Below, one piece after another: positions 25,533 through 33,410 of a stretch of 38,969 nucleotides of DNA; position 1 is the first letter of the stretch, and every line of letters starts with the position of its first letter. The translations under genes were made by a program, and so were the position numbers. The stretch spans positions 17,379 to 56,347 of the forward strand of contig JARGFI010000015.1 in NCBI GenBank assembly GCA_029210745.1. The letters are read 5' to 3'. Under the pieces are notes generated by a model. It ran no database searches. It saw nothing but the letters and a program-made list of their open reading frames with translations, and was not told the DNA's origin. Source of the stretch: Desulfuromonadales bacterium. Its GTDB lineage: Bacteria; Desulfobacterota; Desulfuromonadia; Desulfuromonadales; JAHYIW01.

Positions 25533-26060
25533 ATGCGTATGAACGGGATGAAAGATGCGGAGGTTGGTTTCACCACCCGGATACTTTTCGCACTGCTGAA
25601 ATGGCGCACCGGCAAGGTGCCCGCGCCGCTGCGTGTTTATGCGCATAAACCGGGGATCATGCGCGGGTTTCTGACGCTGGCCCGCCGGGTGCGCGGTGGC
25701 GGGGTGTTGCCGGAACGACTCAAGCGCCTGGCGATGTACTGGACGGCACACCGCGTCGAGTGCACCTTTTGAATCGATCTGACTGACCGACTCGCCCGTG
25801 AGGCGGGTATCACCCCCGAAGAGATTACGGCGTTGGCCGATTTCAGAACCAGCGCGGCGTTCACCGCGCTGGAAAAGGACATCCTTGAATTTACCGAGCA
25901 ACTGACCGACACCCCGGTGCGGGTGCCGGAAGAACTCTATCAACGCCTGGCGGCAGAACTTTCAAAGGAACAACTGGTTGAACTGGCGGCAGCGATTGCA
26001 CTGGAGAACTTCAGTGCTCGTTTTAACCATGCGTTTGCGATTGAATTGGACGAAAAATAA
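25533..26060 (+). CDS. AhpD-like carboxymuconolactone-decarboxylase family protein, probable selenoprotein (CxxU)
   Basis: A single 175-residue protein if the in-frame UGA at 25770-25772 is read as selenocysteine. Both halves share one frame and together match CMD/AhpD-like proteins. The first half has PLRVYAHKPGIMRGFLTLARRV and WTAHRVECTF; the second has IDLTDRLAREAGITPEEITA, LADFRTSAAFTALEKDILEF, and IALENFSARFNHAF. The UGA sits at residue 80 in C77-T-F-U80, where AhpD-type redox proteins have CxxC. Such proteins reduce peroxides or thiols. A bacterial SECIS-like hairpin follows the UGA. AAAGGA is nine bases before the ATG. The alternative reading is a nonsense-mutated pseudogene. Confidence 0.85.
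25790..25808 (+). promoter_or_regulatory. Candidate bacterial SECIS hairpin
   Basis: Directly downstream of the UGA, ACTCGCC (25790-25796) pairs with GGCGGGT (25802-25808): seven pairs including one U-G. The loop is CGUGA. The loop starts 25 bases after the UGA and has G at its second position, agreeing with the known bacterial rules (loop about 16-37 bases from the UGA, a G among the first loop bases). This is the site SelB would bind. Confidence 0.65.
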
Positions 26061-26186
26061 ACCGATTTGCCCGGCAGGACACGAAGAGGCGCAAACGACC
26101 GTTGCATCAACCTCGCCGTGATCTTCGCGCTCTCCAGCGCGCAAAGTGAGCGAAGGGTGAACTCATTTTTCTGTGCAGAGAACTTG

Positions 26187-26224
26187 AACCATAACAGCCT
26201 GGACTGTTATGGTTTTCTTTTTTT
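26187..26224 (+). terminator. Strong rho-independent terminator of the sucCD-selenoprotein cluster
   Basis: AACCATAACAG (26187-26197), loop CCTGGA, CTGTTATGGTT (26204-26214): a perfect 11-bp stem followed by TTCTTTTTTTT-type sequence on the plus strand. The right arm contains the stop codon of the convergent YgiQ gene. The minus strand lacks a T-tract at the matching place, so the terminator works mainly for the plus strand. The 26061-26186 gap before it shows only a short CGCGCT/AGCGCG stem. Confidence 0.85.
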
Positions 26225-28093
26225 GTACGGGGCGCGGCTTTTTTTTGATCCCGATTTGAGCCCTTTGGAAGCGGGTGGAGCTGCCGTCGATTGCAGCGCC
26301 CCGGCAAAGGCCCGCCTGGAACTGAACAACTCATCCGCGACATCTTCTCTGCCACATTCGCGTAACGCTTCCATCACATCCTGGCGCTGTTCCGGCAGAT
26401 GCCAGAGTAATAACGCCTTTTGCAAACGCCGCTCCCTGGCCTCGCGCGGAACATGGACCGGTGCATCACTGTAGGGGTCACGTCCGGTGTGGTAGATGCA
26501 GGTGGCAAGGCTCCCCGGCGTGGGGGTAAACTCTTGCACCTGTTCGACGCGCAGCTGGTGACGTTTGAGGAACAAGGCGGTGTCGATCATATCGTTGAGG
26601 GTGCAACCGGGATGCGCACTGATCAGATAGGGGACGATTCCGTAGCGCTGCCCCAGTTCCTGAACGCGGGTGCGATAACGTTCCAGAAAACGACTGAAGT
26701 GTTCCGGTGCCGGTTTGCGCATGATTTTTGTTACCGTAGCCACCGCCGCCTCGGGGGCCACCTTGAGCAATCCGCCGACATGACGTCGCAACAATGCATC
26801 AAAATAGCGCGGCTGTTTTTCCAGCAGATCGAAGCGGATTCCGGAGGCAACGAAGAGGTGCTTGACCTGCGGCAAGGCACTCAGGTCGGCAAGCAACTTG
26901 ACCGCGCGGCGGTCGCCGGTGCGTAAATGCTGACAGGGGGCGGGGAAAAGACAGCTTTCGCGGCGGCAGCTCGCCCTGGCTGTGGTGTCGCCACAGCCGA
27001 GACCATACATGTTGGCGGTCGGGCCGCCGACATCGGTGAGGGTGCCGCGAAAGTCCGGATGTTCGCTCAGGCGTTCGACCTCACGTCGAATTGAATCGTG
27101 CGAGCGGGACTGGACGAACTTTCCCTGATGATGGGTAATCGCGCAGAAAGCACACCCCCCGAAACAGCCGCGATGGCTGGTAATGGAAAATTTAATCTGC
27201 TCGTAGGCGGGAATTTTAGCGGTGTAAGAAGGGTGCGGCAGGCGCTGGAACGGCAGCGCGTAGATACGGTCAAGTTGCGCCTCGTCAAGTGGCAGGGCGG
27301 GGCGGTTGATCAGTACCGAGCGCTTGTCATGCGCCTGTACCAGGGGTCTGCCGCTGAACGGATTCGCCTCGGCGGCAGCAAGGATGAACGCTTTGTTATA
27401 AGCCGCCGGGTGCGCCGCAACGTCTTCGTAACCAGGCAGCTGGAGCGCCGCAGGGGGCGCTTCCGTCACGACGCCTGCGGTTCCCGGCAGGTCACGGATC
27501 GCCGTGATCGGTTCACCGGCGTGAAGTCGTTGCGTCAACGCGACCAGCGCCGTTTCCGCCATCCCGAAGAGGAGCAGATCGGCTTTTGCGTCGATCAGGA
27601 TGGAACGTCGAACCGCATTGCTCCAATAATCGTAATGTGCCAGCCGTCGCAGACTGGCCTCGATCCCCCCGATCACCGTCGGTAATCCCTTGAACGCACC
27701 TTTAATGGCAGCGGTGTAGGCGATCACCGCCCGGTTGGGACGCGCCCCCGCCTGCCCCCCTGGCGTGTAGGCATCATCGCGGCGGATTTTTTTGGCGGCG
27801 GTGTAATGGTTGACCAGAGAATCCATCGCACCGGCGGAGATTGCAGCATACAGCCGCGGGCGCCCCATGATCTGCAAGGCGGCGGGGTCACGCCAGTCGG
27901 GCTGGGCCAAAATACCGACGCGAAACCCTTCGGCTTCAAGCAACCGTGCCAGCAGAGGCGTGCCAAAGGCGGGATGATCGACGTAGGCATCACCGCTGAC
28001 GAACAGCACATCGAGCTCATCCCAGCCCCGCCGCTGCATATCTTCGCGACAGACCGGAATAAATTTTTCAGTCGGAGTTTTAGTTGGTGTCAT
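26207..28093 (-). CDS. YgiQ-family radical SAM protein
   Basis: A 628-residue radical SAM enzyme of unknown substrate. The N-terminal domain (DVLFVSGDAYVDHPAFGTPLLARLLEAEGF, about 28-57) resembles a cobalamin-binding-like fold. The cluster motif C-x3-C-x2-C is in SHRGCFGGCAFCAITHHQG. The family segments VGGPTANMYGLGC and FTPTPGSLATCIYHTGRDPYS are present. The tail is basic (KGLKSGSKKSRAPYKKRKP). The stop codon lies inside the plus-strand terminator hairpin. It follows the response-regulator gene on the same strand by 18 bases. Confidence 0.94.
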   Translation of the reverse strand: MTPTKTPTEKFIPVCREDMQRRGWDELDVLFVSGDAYVDHPAFGTPLLARLLEAEGFRVGILAQPDWRDPAALQIMGRPRLYAAISAGAMDSLVNHYTAAKKIRRDDAYTPGGQAGARPNRAVIAYTAAIKGAFKGLPTVIGGIEASLRRLAHYDYWSNAVRRSILIDAKADLLLFGMAETALVALTQRLHAGEPITAIRDLPGTAGVVTEAPPAALQLPGYEDVAAHPAAYNKAFILAAAEANPFSGRPLVQAHDKRSVLINRPALPLDEAQLDRIYALPFQRLPHPSYTAKIPAYEQIKFSITSHRGCFGGCAFCAITHHQGKFVQSRSHDSIRREVERLSEHPDFRGTLTDVGGPTANMYGLGCGDTTARASCRRESCLFPAPCQHLRTGDRRAVKLLADLSALPQVKHLFVASGIRFDLLEKQPRYFDALLRRHVGGLLKVAPEAAVATVTKIMRKPAPEHFSRFLERYRTRVQELGQRYGIVPYLISAHPGCTLNDMIDTALFLKRHQLRVEQVQEFTPTPGSLATCIYHTGRDPYSDAPVHVPREARERRLQKALLLWHLPEQRQDVMEALRECGREDVADELFSSRRAFAGALQSTAAPPASKGLKSGSKKSRAPYKKRKP

Positions 28094-28111
28094 CGAGGTG
28101 AGGGGGCAACA

Positions 28112-28516
28112 TTAATCGTCGTTGGCCGGAGCAGACACGCAACCGGCGAGAAAATCGTTCAACCGCTGTTTTTCAAACGGCTTGCGCAACACCGTGAATC
28201 CGTGGCGCTCAATGGCGATACTGCGCTCATCATTGATCAACGCACTGGCAACCGCCTTGTTCCGGTTCGGCACCCGACAACCGTTCTGCCGCTGCTGAAG
28301 CAGCAGATCCAGGCCGGTCATGTGATGCATCTGATAATCGACAATAACCGCATCGGCACAGGGTTTTTCCTGCGCTGAGCACGCGGCGCTTTCTCCATTA
28401 TGGTAGGGACAATGAACTGGATCAATACAGACATCGACCTGATGTCCGTGCCGCGTCAACATCATGCGCAACAGTACGGCGACGGCCTCATTATCCTCAA
28501 CGACAAGAATACGCAA
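28112..28516 (-). CDS. Single-domain response regulator with Cys/His-rich insertion
   Basis: A 134-residue receiver domain with no output domain. The acidic pocket is E7-D8 (VVEDN), the phosphoacceptor is D60 in VIVDYQMHHMTGLDLL, and the conserved lysine is K112 in RKPF. Between strand 2 and the D60 strand lies an extra segment with C30, C36, C46 and C53 plus H35 and H39, which could bind a metal or form a redox switch. The start is TTG, six bases after AGGGGG. The next gene on this strand is YgiQ; the EIIA regulator diverges on the other strand. No histidine kinase is nearby. Confidence 0.82.
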   Translation of the reverse strand: MRILVVEDNEAVAVLLRMMLTRHGHQVDVCIDPVHCPYHNGESAACSAQEKPCADAVIVDYQMHHMTGLDLLLQQRQNGCRVPNRNKAVASALINDERSIAIERHGFTVLRKPFEKQRLNDFLAGCVSAPANDD

Positions 28517-28651
28517 ACGATACCCCCTTCAACGTTCGATAGACGTCTGTGGCTGTGTCCCGAAAAAATAGCACATTTCGTCATGATTAAGCAAAAAAAG
28601 ACTGCGAACCGAAATGCCGTTGATCCATTCGACGTGTCTGCGTAGAAGGTG

Positions 28652-28694
28652 TTGACAATTGTAGCAATATCAAGATAGTGTCCAAATATGTCCA
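28652..28694 (+). promoter_or_regulatory. Promoter and possible operator of the EIIA regulator / Ehr operon
   Basis: TTGACA (28652-28657), 16 bp, GATAGT (28674-28679). Two TGTCCA hexamers exactly 10 bp apart (28679 and 28689) overlap the -10 and the likely start, and a GACA half-site follows at about 28703. This suggests a regulator binding one helix face. The sites are 35-75 bases before the HTH-EIIA gene. The rest of the 211-bp divergent region shows nothing else. Confidence 0.4.
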
Positions 28695-28727
28695 CATGAA
28701 TAGACAAATATCACATAAAGGGTACAA

Positions 28728-29417
28728 ATGAACCTATCGGTAAAAGAGGCCTCCCGGCTCCTGTCGGTCTCGGAAAAAACGATTTACCGCTGGATCAAGC
28801 AGAATATTCTGCCGATCTACAAGGTCAACGAGAGCTACCGTTTCAATCGTGCCGAGCTGCTCGAATGGGCGACTTCGCGGCGCCGACCGGTGGCCGTGGA
28901 AGCCTTCAGTGAGCCGGAGTCGAGTGCCCTGTCGCTCCCGACGCTGTCGGCGGCGCTCGAAGCAGGTGGAATTTTTTATCGCATCGAGGGGCGCAGCATA
29001 GATGCCGTGCTGGCCGACGCGGTCGCTCATTTAAGATTGTCAGACGGAGTTGACCGGCAGTATCTGCAACAGATGCTGATTACCCGCGAGCAGCTCACCT
29101 CAACCGCAATCGGCGAGCGCATCGCCCTTCCGCACCCGCGCAGCCCCGGCTTGCTGAACGTTGTCGGCTCGACAGTGACGATCTGCTTCCTTGAACATCC
29201 GGTCGATTTTCATGCTCTCGATGGTCAGGCCGTCGAGGTCCTGCTGCTGATCATCACCTCCAGTCTGCGCGTCCATCTGCATCTTCTTTCCCGCATCGGG
29301 TTTGTATTGCACGATAAAGAATTCCGCCGGGCGTTGCTGGCGCAGGAAAGTCGGGAGAATATTTTTGCGGCGCTGGCGCACGCCGAACAAAAGATCTTGC
29401 CTCCTGGGAAATCATGA
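28728..29417 (+). CDS. Excisionase-type HTH fused to a PTS EIIA (EIIA-Ntr-like) domain
   Basis: A 229-residue regulator. The N-terminal MerR/excisionase HTH (about 1-50) is LSVKEASRLLSVSEKTIYRWIKQNILPIYKVNESYRFN. The C-terminal EIIA-2 domain (about 70-222) has the phosphorylatable His136 in IALPHPRSP and TVTICFLEHPVDFHALDGQAVEVLLLI. Such fusions probably sense PTS-Ntr phosphorylation, linking nitrogen or carbon state to DNA binding. AAGGG precedes the ATG. The next gene starts 54 bases later and the complex genes follow, so control of that operon is likely; this is inference. Confidence 0.87.
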   Translation: MNLSVKEASRLLSVSEKTIYRWIKQNILPIYKVNESYRFNRAELLEWATSRRRPVAVEAFSEPESSALSLPTLSAALEAGGIFYRIEGRSIDAVLADAVAHLRLSDGVDRQYLQQMLITREQLTSTAIGERIALPHPRSPGLLNVVGSTVTICFLEHPVDFHALDGQAVEVLLLIITSSLRVHLHLLSRIGFVLHDKEFRRALLAQESRENIFAALAHAEQKILPPGKS

Positions 29418-29471
29418 CCATCAGCTCTTTTTTTCTTGTCGCGTGGCACCACCGCGTCGAGGAGGTGCGTC

Positions 29472-29831
29472 ATGCGGCGTGGCTTTATCTGCTGCATGAC
29501 ACTGCTGCTGGCCTTCTTTCTTGTGGGTGGGATTGCTTGCGGCAGCCTCAAATATACCGGTGCCGGCTACGCCGGGCTGGCCGCCAATCATCTGCTGTCA
29601 AAGTTCATGGCGCCGCAGGTCAGCGGTGGAAAGGTCAGTGGTCTTTTTACGGTTCCCGTTCAGTTGGCACAGCATCCCCCGGAGATCGTCCTGACCCGCA
29701 TTCTGCATCCACTGTTTGTCGGTCTGGCCGGGTGCTGGCGACAGTTGTCCATTTATCTGCTCTATATGTTCGTCACCAGCGCAGTGTTGCTGGCCTGGAG
29801 TCTCTGGGCCGGCGGACACGGGGGAGGGTGA
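29472..29831 (+). CDS. Small membrane protein similar to the C-terminal tail of HyfB
   Basis: A protein of about 119 residues with an N-terminal membrane helix (FICCMTLLLAFFLVGGIA) and a C-terminal helix (IYLLYMFVTSAVLLAWSLW). Its middle resembles the extra-membrane tail of the HyfB encoded next. In the small protein the stretch is KVSGLFTVPVQLAQHPPEIV then LTRILHPLF; in HyfB it is QVAGLFPLRQTFSSHTPDAV then LDRILVPAF. Both start after a Tyr-Thr-(Ala/Gly)-(Ser/Gly)-(Phe/Tyr)-Ala motif and end in ARYLLY/IYLLY plus a helix. I chose the ATG at 29472, with GAGGAGG six bases upstream. HyfB begins one base after its stop, so it probably belongs to the complex. No named family recognised. Confidence 0.72.
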   Translation: MRRGFICCMTLLLAFFLVGGIACGSLKYTGAGYAGLAANHLLSKFMAPQVSGGKVSGLFTVPVQLAQHPPEIVLTRILHPLFVGLAGCWRQLSIYLLYMFVTSAVLLAWSLWAGGHGGG

Positions 29832-29832
29832 G

Positions 29833-31800
29833 ATGACGCTGCTGGGGGGCGGGCTGCTCCTGATAATGCTGGCCGGTGTGCCGGGGCTTTTCTGCCGCTC
29901 GGACGAACACGGCGGGGAACGTTTCGCGGCCCTGCTGACGCTCGTCGGGGCGGTTTGTATCGGTGCGGCAATCGTCAGCGCCACACGTGGCAGCGGGGAG
30001 CTGTCTCACACTTTTGCCTGGTCCGTTCCCGGCGCTTCCCTGGCGTTTTATCTGGACCCGCTGGCCATCTGTTTTCTGCTGCCGCTGCTGATCATCGTCG
30101 CCACCGGTGCGATCTACGGTTTGCGCTATTGGCCGCACCGCGAGCACCCCGCTAACGGTCGCAAGCTGCGCCTTTTTTATGGTCTGATCAGCGGAGCAAT
30201 GATCCTTTTGTTGCTGGCACGCAACGGCGTACTGTTTCTCATGGCCTGGGAAGTGATGGCGATCTCCGGCTATTTCCTGATCACCACCGAGGATCACCAA
30301 GCGGAGGTACGTCGCGCCGGGTTTATCTACCTGATTGCAACCCATACCGGAACTCTCGCCCTCTTCGCGCTTTTTGTCCTCCTTGGACCGTCGACCGGCT
30401 CGCTCGATTTTCCGGCAGCAGGAACCCTGGCCGCCACGGGAAGCAGCCTGATTTTTCTCCTCGGACTGTTCGGTTTCGGTATGAAGGCGGGACTGATGCC
30501 GTTGCACATCTGGCTGCCCGGCGCGCATGCCGCCGCTCCCAGTCACGCCTCGGCCCTCCTCTCCGGAGTGATGATCAAGACCGGCATCTACGGGCTGGTA
30601 CGCCTTACCTCGTTGTTTGCCGAGATCCCTGCCTGGTGGGGGTGGACGGTGCTGCTGCTCGGCGCGGTGTCGGGGATTATGGGGGTGGCGCTGGCGCTGG
30701 CGCAGCATGATATCAAACGGCTGCTCGCTTATCACAGTGTCGAGAACATCGGCATCATTGCCCTTGGTCTCGGCATTGCGCTCCTCGGACGCAGCTACGA
30801 TCAACCTGCGCTGATCGTGCTGGGACTGTCCGGCTGCCTGCTTCATGTGGTCAATCACGGTCTGTTCAAGGCGCTCCTCTTTTTGAGTGCCGGTTCGGTG
30901 ATCCATGCCGTCGGCAGTCGGCAGATCGACCACTACGGCGGCCTGCTCAAACTGCAACCGTGGACCGGGGCAATGTTCCTCGGCGGTGCGGTGGCGATCT
31001 GTGGACTGCCGCCGCTCAACGGTTTTGTCAGCGAGTGGCTGATCTATCTGGGCTCCTTCCAGGCGCTCAAACAACCGGGATCGGCACTCGCCGCGGCGGT
31101 TCTGGCCGCCCCGGTACTGGCCCTGATCGGCGGGCTGGCGCTGGCCTGTTTCGTCAAGGTTTTCGGGATTGCCTTTCTCGGGGAACCACGCACTACTGCG
31201 GCTGCGCAGGCCCACGAAGCCCCCGTGGCGATGCTCGCGCCGATGGTCACGCTGCTGGTCGCCTGCACCTGGATCGGCCTGCTGCCGACCACCCTGCACA
31301 CATTGTTGCAAAAGGCGGTCGGCACTTGGGCGGGAACGGTTGTCGCGGGAGTCGCCACAGGGTCAGTCGCCCCGCTGCGCTGGATCAGCCTCTCTGCCTG
31401 GTTGTTGCTGCTGCTGGTAGTGGTGCTGTTCGCTGTCGTGCGCTGGCGCAGTCGCACTGCCCCGCGCGAGCTTGGCACCTGGGGGTGCGGTTACCGCTTC
31501 CCCGCCGTGCGCATGCAGTACACGGCCAGTTCCTTTGCCGATTTTCTGATTCGGCTGTTTGCTTTTGGGCTCAACAGTGAAGAACACGGGCGGCAGGTGG
31601 CGGGACTCTTTCCCCTTCGGCAGACATTTTCCAGTCACACCCCGGACGCCGTCCTTGACCGGATTCTTGTCCCCGCATTCCGGGCGGGCAGCTGGCTTTG
31701 CCGTCGGTTGCGGGCATGGTTTCATAATGGCTCAATCGCGCGTTATCTGCTCTATGTCATTGTAACGGTGATCGTTCTGTTGACATTGTTTACTCCATAG
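29833..31800 (+). CDS. hyfB: HyfB-like proton-antiporter subunit of an Ehr-type complex
   Basis: Integral membrane subunit of the NuoL/HyfB/MrpA antiporter family: 655 residues with about 16 helices. The key charged residues of the proton path are visible: Glu in FLMAWEVMAISGYFL, Lys in GFGMKAGLMPLHIWLPGAH, and Lys in HVVNHGLFKALLFLSAG. LAQHDIKRLLAYHSVENIG is the usual loop. A long C-terminal segment beyond the core (GTWGCGYRFPAVRMQYTASS onwards) ends in a last helix and has a free-standing relative upstream. The ATG at 29833 has GGAGG upstream. Confidence 0.9.
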   Translation: MTLLGGGLLLIMLAGVPGLFCRSDEHGGERFAALLTLVGAVCIGAAIVSATRGSGELSHTFAWSVPGASLAFYLDPLAICFLLPLLIIVATGAIYGLRYWPHREHPANGRKLRLFYGLISGAMILLLLARNGVLFLMAWEVMAISGYFLITTEDHQAEVRRAGFIYLIATHTGTLALFALFVLLGPSTGSLDFPAAGTLAATGSSLIFLLGLFGFGMKAGLMPLHIWLPGAHAAAPSHASALLSGVMIKTGIYGLVRLTSLFAEIPAWWGWTVLLLGAVSGIMGVALALAQHDIKRLLAYHSVENIGIIALGLGIALLGRSYDQPALIVLGLSGCLLHVVNHGLFKALLFLSAGSVIHAVGSRQIDHYGGLLKLQPWTGAMFLGGAVAICGLPPLNGFVSEWLIYLGSFQALKQPGSALAAAVLAAPVLALIGGLALACFVKVFGIAFLGEPRTTAAAQAHEAPVAMLAPMVTLLVACTWIGLLPTTLHTLLQKAVGTWAGTVVAGVATGSVAPLRWISLSAWLLLLLVVVLFAVVRWRSRTAPRELGTWGCGYRFPAVRMQYTASSFADFLIRLFAFGLNSEEHGRQVAGLFPLRQTFSSHTPDAVLDRILVPAFRAGSWLCRRLRAWFHNGSIARYLLYVIVTVIVLLTLFTP

Positions 31801-31814
31801 AAAGGGTCAATGCC

Positions 31815-32729
31815 ATGTTGGGCAGTTTGGTTCTTCATCTGGTTTTGTTGCTGGTTTTTGCCCCGCTCTGGCTGGGGATTATCATCAAAGCCAAGGCGCT
31901 GTTCGGTGGCCGGGTCGGTGCGCCCCTGTTGCAACCCTACTACGATCTGGCGCGGTTGTGGCGCAAGGGGTTCGTCTTCAGCCGGACGACGACCTGGGTT
32001 TTTCTGGCGGGGCCGGTGGTCGGGCTGCTGGTGCCGTTACTGGCTTCCTTGCTCATCCCTTTTGGCGGGATCGACGCACCGGTCTCCTTCGAGGGGGATC
32101 TGATTCTGTTTGTTTACCTCTTTGCCCTGGCGCGTTTTTTTACCGTTGCCTCAGCGCTCGACACCGGTTCAAGCTTTGAGGGGATGGGGGCCGCCCGCGA
32201 AGTGACCTTCTCCTGTCTGGCGGAACCGACGGTGCTCTTTGCCCTGCTGGTGCTGGCCCGTCTCGCCGACGGACTTTCCCTTAATCAGCTCTTTGGCGAC
32301 CACCTAGGCCAGGCATGGCAAGGGGGGGCGGGGGCGTCGCTGGGACTGATCCTGGTCTGCCTGTTTGTGGTGCTGCTGGTGGAAAACTCGCGCATCCCCT
32401 TTGATGATCCCACCACCCATCTGGAACTGACGATGGTTCATGAGGTGATGGCCCTTGACCACAGCGGACCGCTGCTCGGCATGATCCTTTATGGCGCCGC
32501 CCTGAAGATGATGGTGATGAGCGCGTTGCTGGTGCGTTTGGCCGTGCCGTGGCAGACCGGCTGGTGGCTGACCGACGCCGGGCTGTTTCTGGCCGGGCTG
32601 GTGGGGGTGTCGCTGCTGGTCGGAATAATTGAGTCGACCATGGCACGCTTGCGGATGCCGCGGATTCCGCAGGTGTTGATCGGCACCTCGTTGCTGTCGA
32701 TTTTCGCCCTGGTGCTGGTCCTGCGCTGA
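31815..32729 (+). CDS. hyfC: HyfC/NuoH-like membrane subunit
   Basis: A 304-residue, roughly eight-helix homologue of HycD/HyfC and NuoH, which joins the membrane arm to the redox module. Family hallmarks are LARLWRKGFVFSRTTTW, the loop SSFEGMGAAREVTFSCLAEPT, and the acidic NSRIPFDDPTTHLELTMVHEVM. The charged-residue funnel (E, D, E, E) is retained. AAAGGG is eight bases before the ATG. Hydrogenase-4 and Ehr complexes share this subunit, so it does not separate them. Confidence 0.92.
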   Translation: MLGSLVLHLVLLLVFAPLWLGIIIKAKALFGGRVGAPLLQPYYDLARLWRKGFVFSRTTTWVFLAGPVVGLLVPLLASLLIPFGGIDAPVSFEGDLILFVYLFALARFFTVASALDTGSSFEGMGAAREVTFSCLAEPTVLFALLVLARLADGLSLNQLFGDHLGQAWQGGAGASLGLILVCLFVVLLVENSRIPFDDPTTHLELTMVHEVMALDHSGPLLGMILYGAALKMMVMSALLVRLAVPWQTGWWLTDAGLFLAGLVGVSLLVGIIESTMARLRMPRIPQVLIGTSLLSIFALVLVLR

Positions 32730-32770
32730 GCCCAACATGGAACTGAGCCGGGGCACGGAGTAAACGTATT

Positions 32771-33406
32771 ATGGAACTGACCAATTCAATCCTCCTTGCC
32801 GTTATTTTAATCAACTTCTTTACCCTCGGCAGCGCGCGGCTCGGGGCGTGTGTCAGGATCGTTGCCGTGCAGGGCGCGTTATTGGCGCTGTTGCCGATCA
32901 TGGTTCACGGGGTAACGCTGCACTCAACCCTGCTGGCGGCCGGAGCTTTCTGTTTCAAAGGGGTCATCATCCCCTGGATGCTGCTGCGGGCGATTCAACG
33001 GGTCAGGATTCGGCGCGAGATGGAGCCGATTGTCGGGTTTGTTCCGACGCTGATTCTCGGCACCCTGACCACCGCCGGGACTTTTCTGTTTGCTGATTTT
33101 CTGCCGCTGATCTCCGCCCACCATGAGGGGCTGTATGTCCCGACCGCACTGGCGACGATCTTCAGCGGTTTCCTGTTACTGATCACCCGCCGCAAGGCGA
33201 TCACCCTGGTGCTGGGTTATCTGATCCTGGAGAACGGGATCTTTATTTTCGGGGTACTGCTCAGTGAAGCGCTGCCGCTGATGGTCGAGACCGGGGTGCT
33301 GCTCGACCTGTTGGTCGGCGTCTTTGTCATGGGGATCGTTATGGACCAGATCAGCCGTGAATTTTCTACCCTCAACACGGAACGCCTGTCGGCGCTGAAG
33401 GAATAA
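32771..33406 (+). CDS. hyfE: HyfE/MnhC-NuoK-like membrane subunit
   Basis: A 211-residue protein with about six helices, related to HyfE of hydrogenase-4, whose C-terminal half resembles NuoK/MrpC. Recognisable stretches are the charged loop LRAIQRVRIRREMEPIVGFVP and the NuoK-like TRRKAITLVLGYLILENGIFIFG, with a membrane Glu in LENGIF. A further conserved stretch is MDQISREFSTLNTERLSALKE at the C-terminus. The next gene starts four bases after its stop and uses its 3' end as ribosome site. Confidence 0.88.
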   Translation: MELTNSILLAVILINFFTLGSARLGACVRIVAVQGALLALLPIMVHGVTLHSTLLAAGAFCFKGVIIPWMLLRAIQRVRIRREMEPIVGFVPTLILGTLTTAGTFLFADFLPLISAHHEGLYVPTALATIFSGFLLLITRRKAITLVLGYLILENGIFIFGVLLSEALPLMVETGVLLDLLVGVFVMGIVMDQISREFSTLNTERLSALKE

Positions 33407-33410
33407 TCCA

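Noticed and set aside
25533-25772. Two separate small hypothetical genes (25533-25772 and 25833-26060)
   Set aside because: They share one frame, and the 60 bases between them continue the same protein family; one gene with a UGA codon explains both.
29445-29465. Sigma-54 promoter suggested by TGGCAC before the small membrane protein
   Set aside because: The required TTGC-type -12 element is missing at the correct spacing.
29773-31311. A 512-codon Gln/Arg-rich minus-strand frame opposite hyfB
   Set aside because: Antisense shadow of a hydrophobic membrane protein, which produces Gln/Arg-rich frames; no start signal or homology seen.
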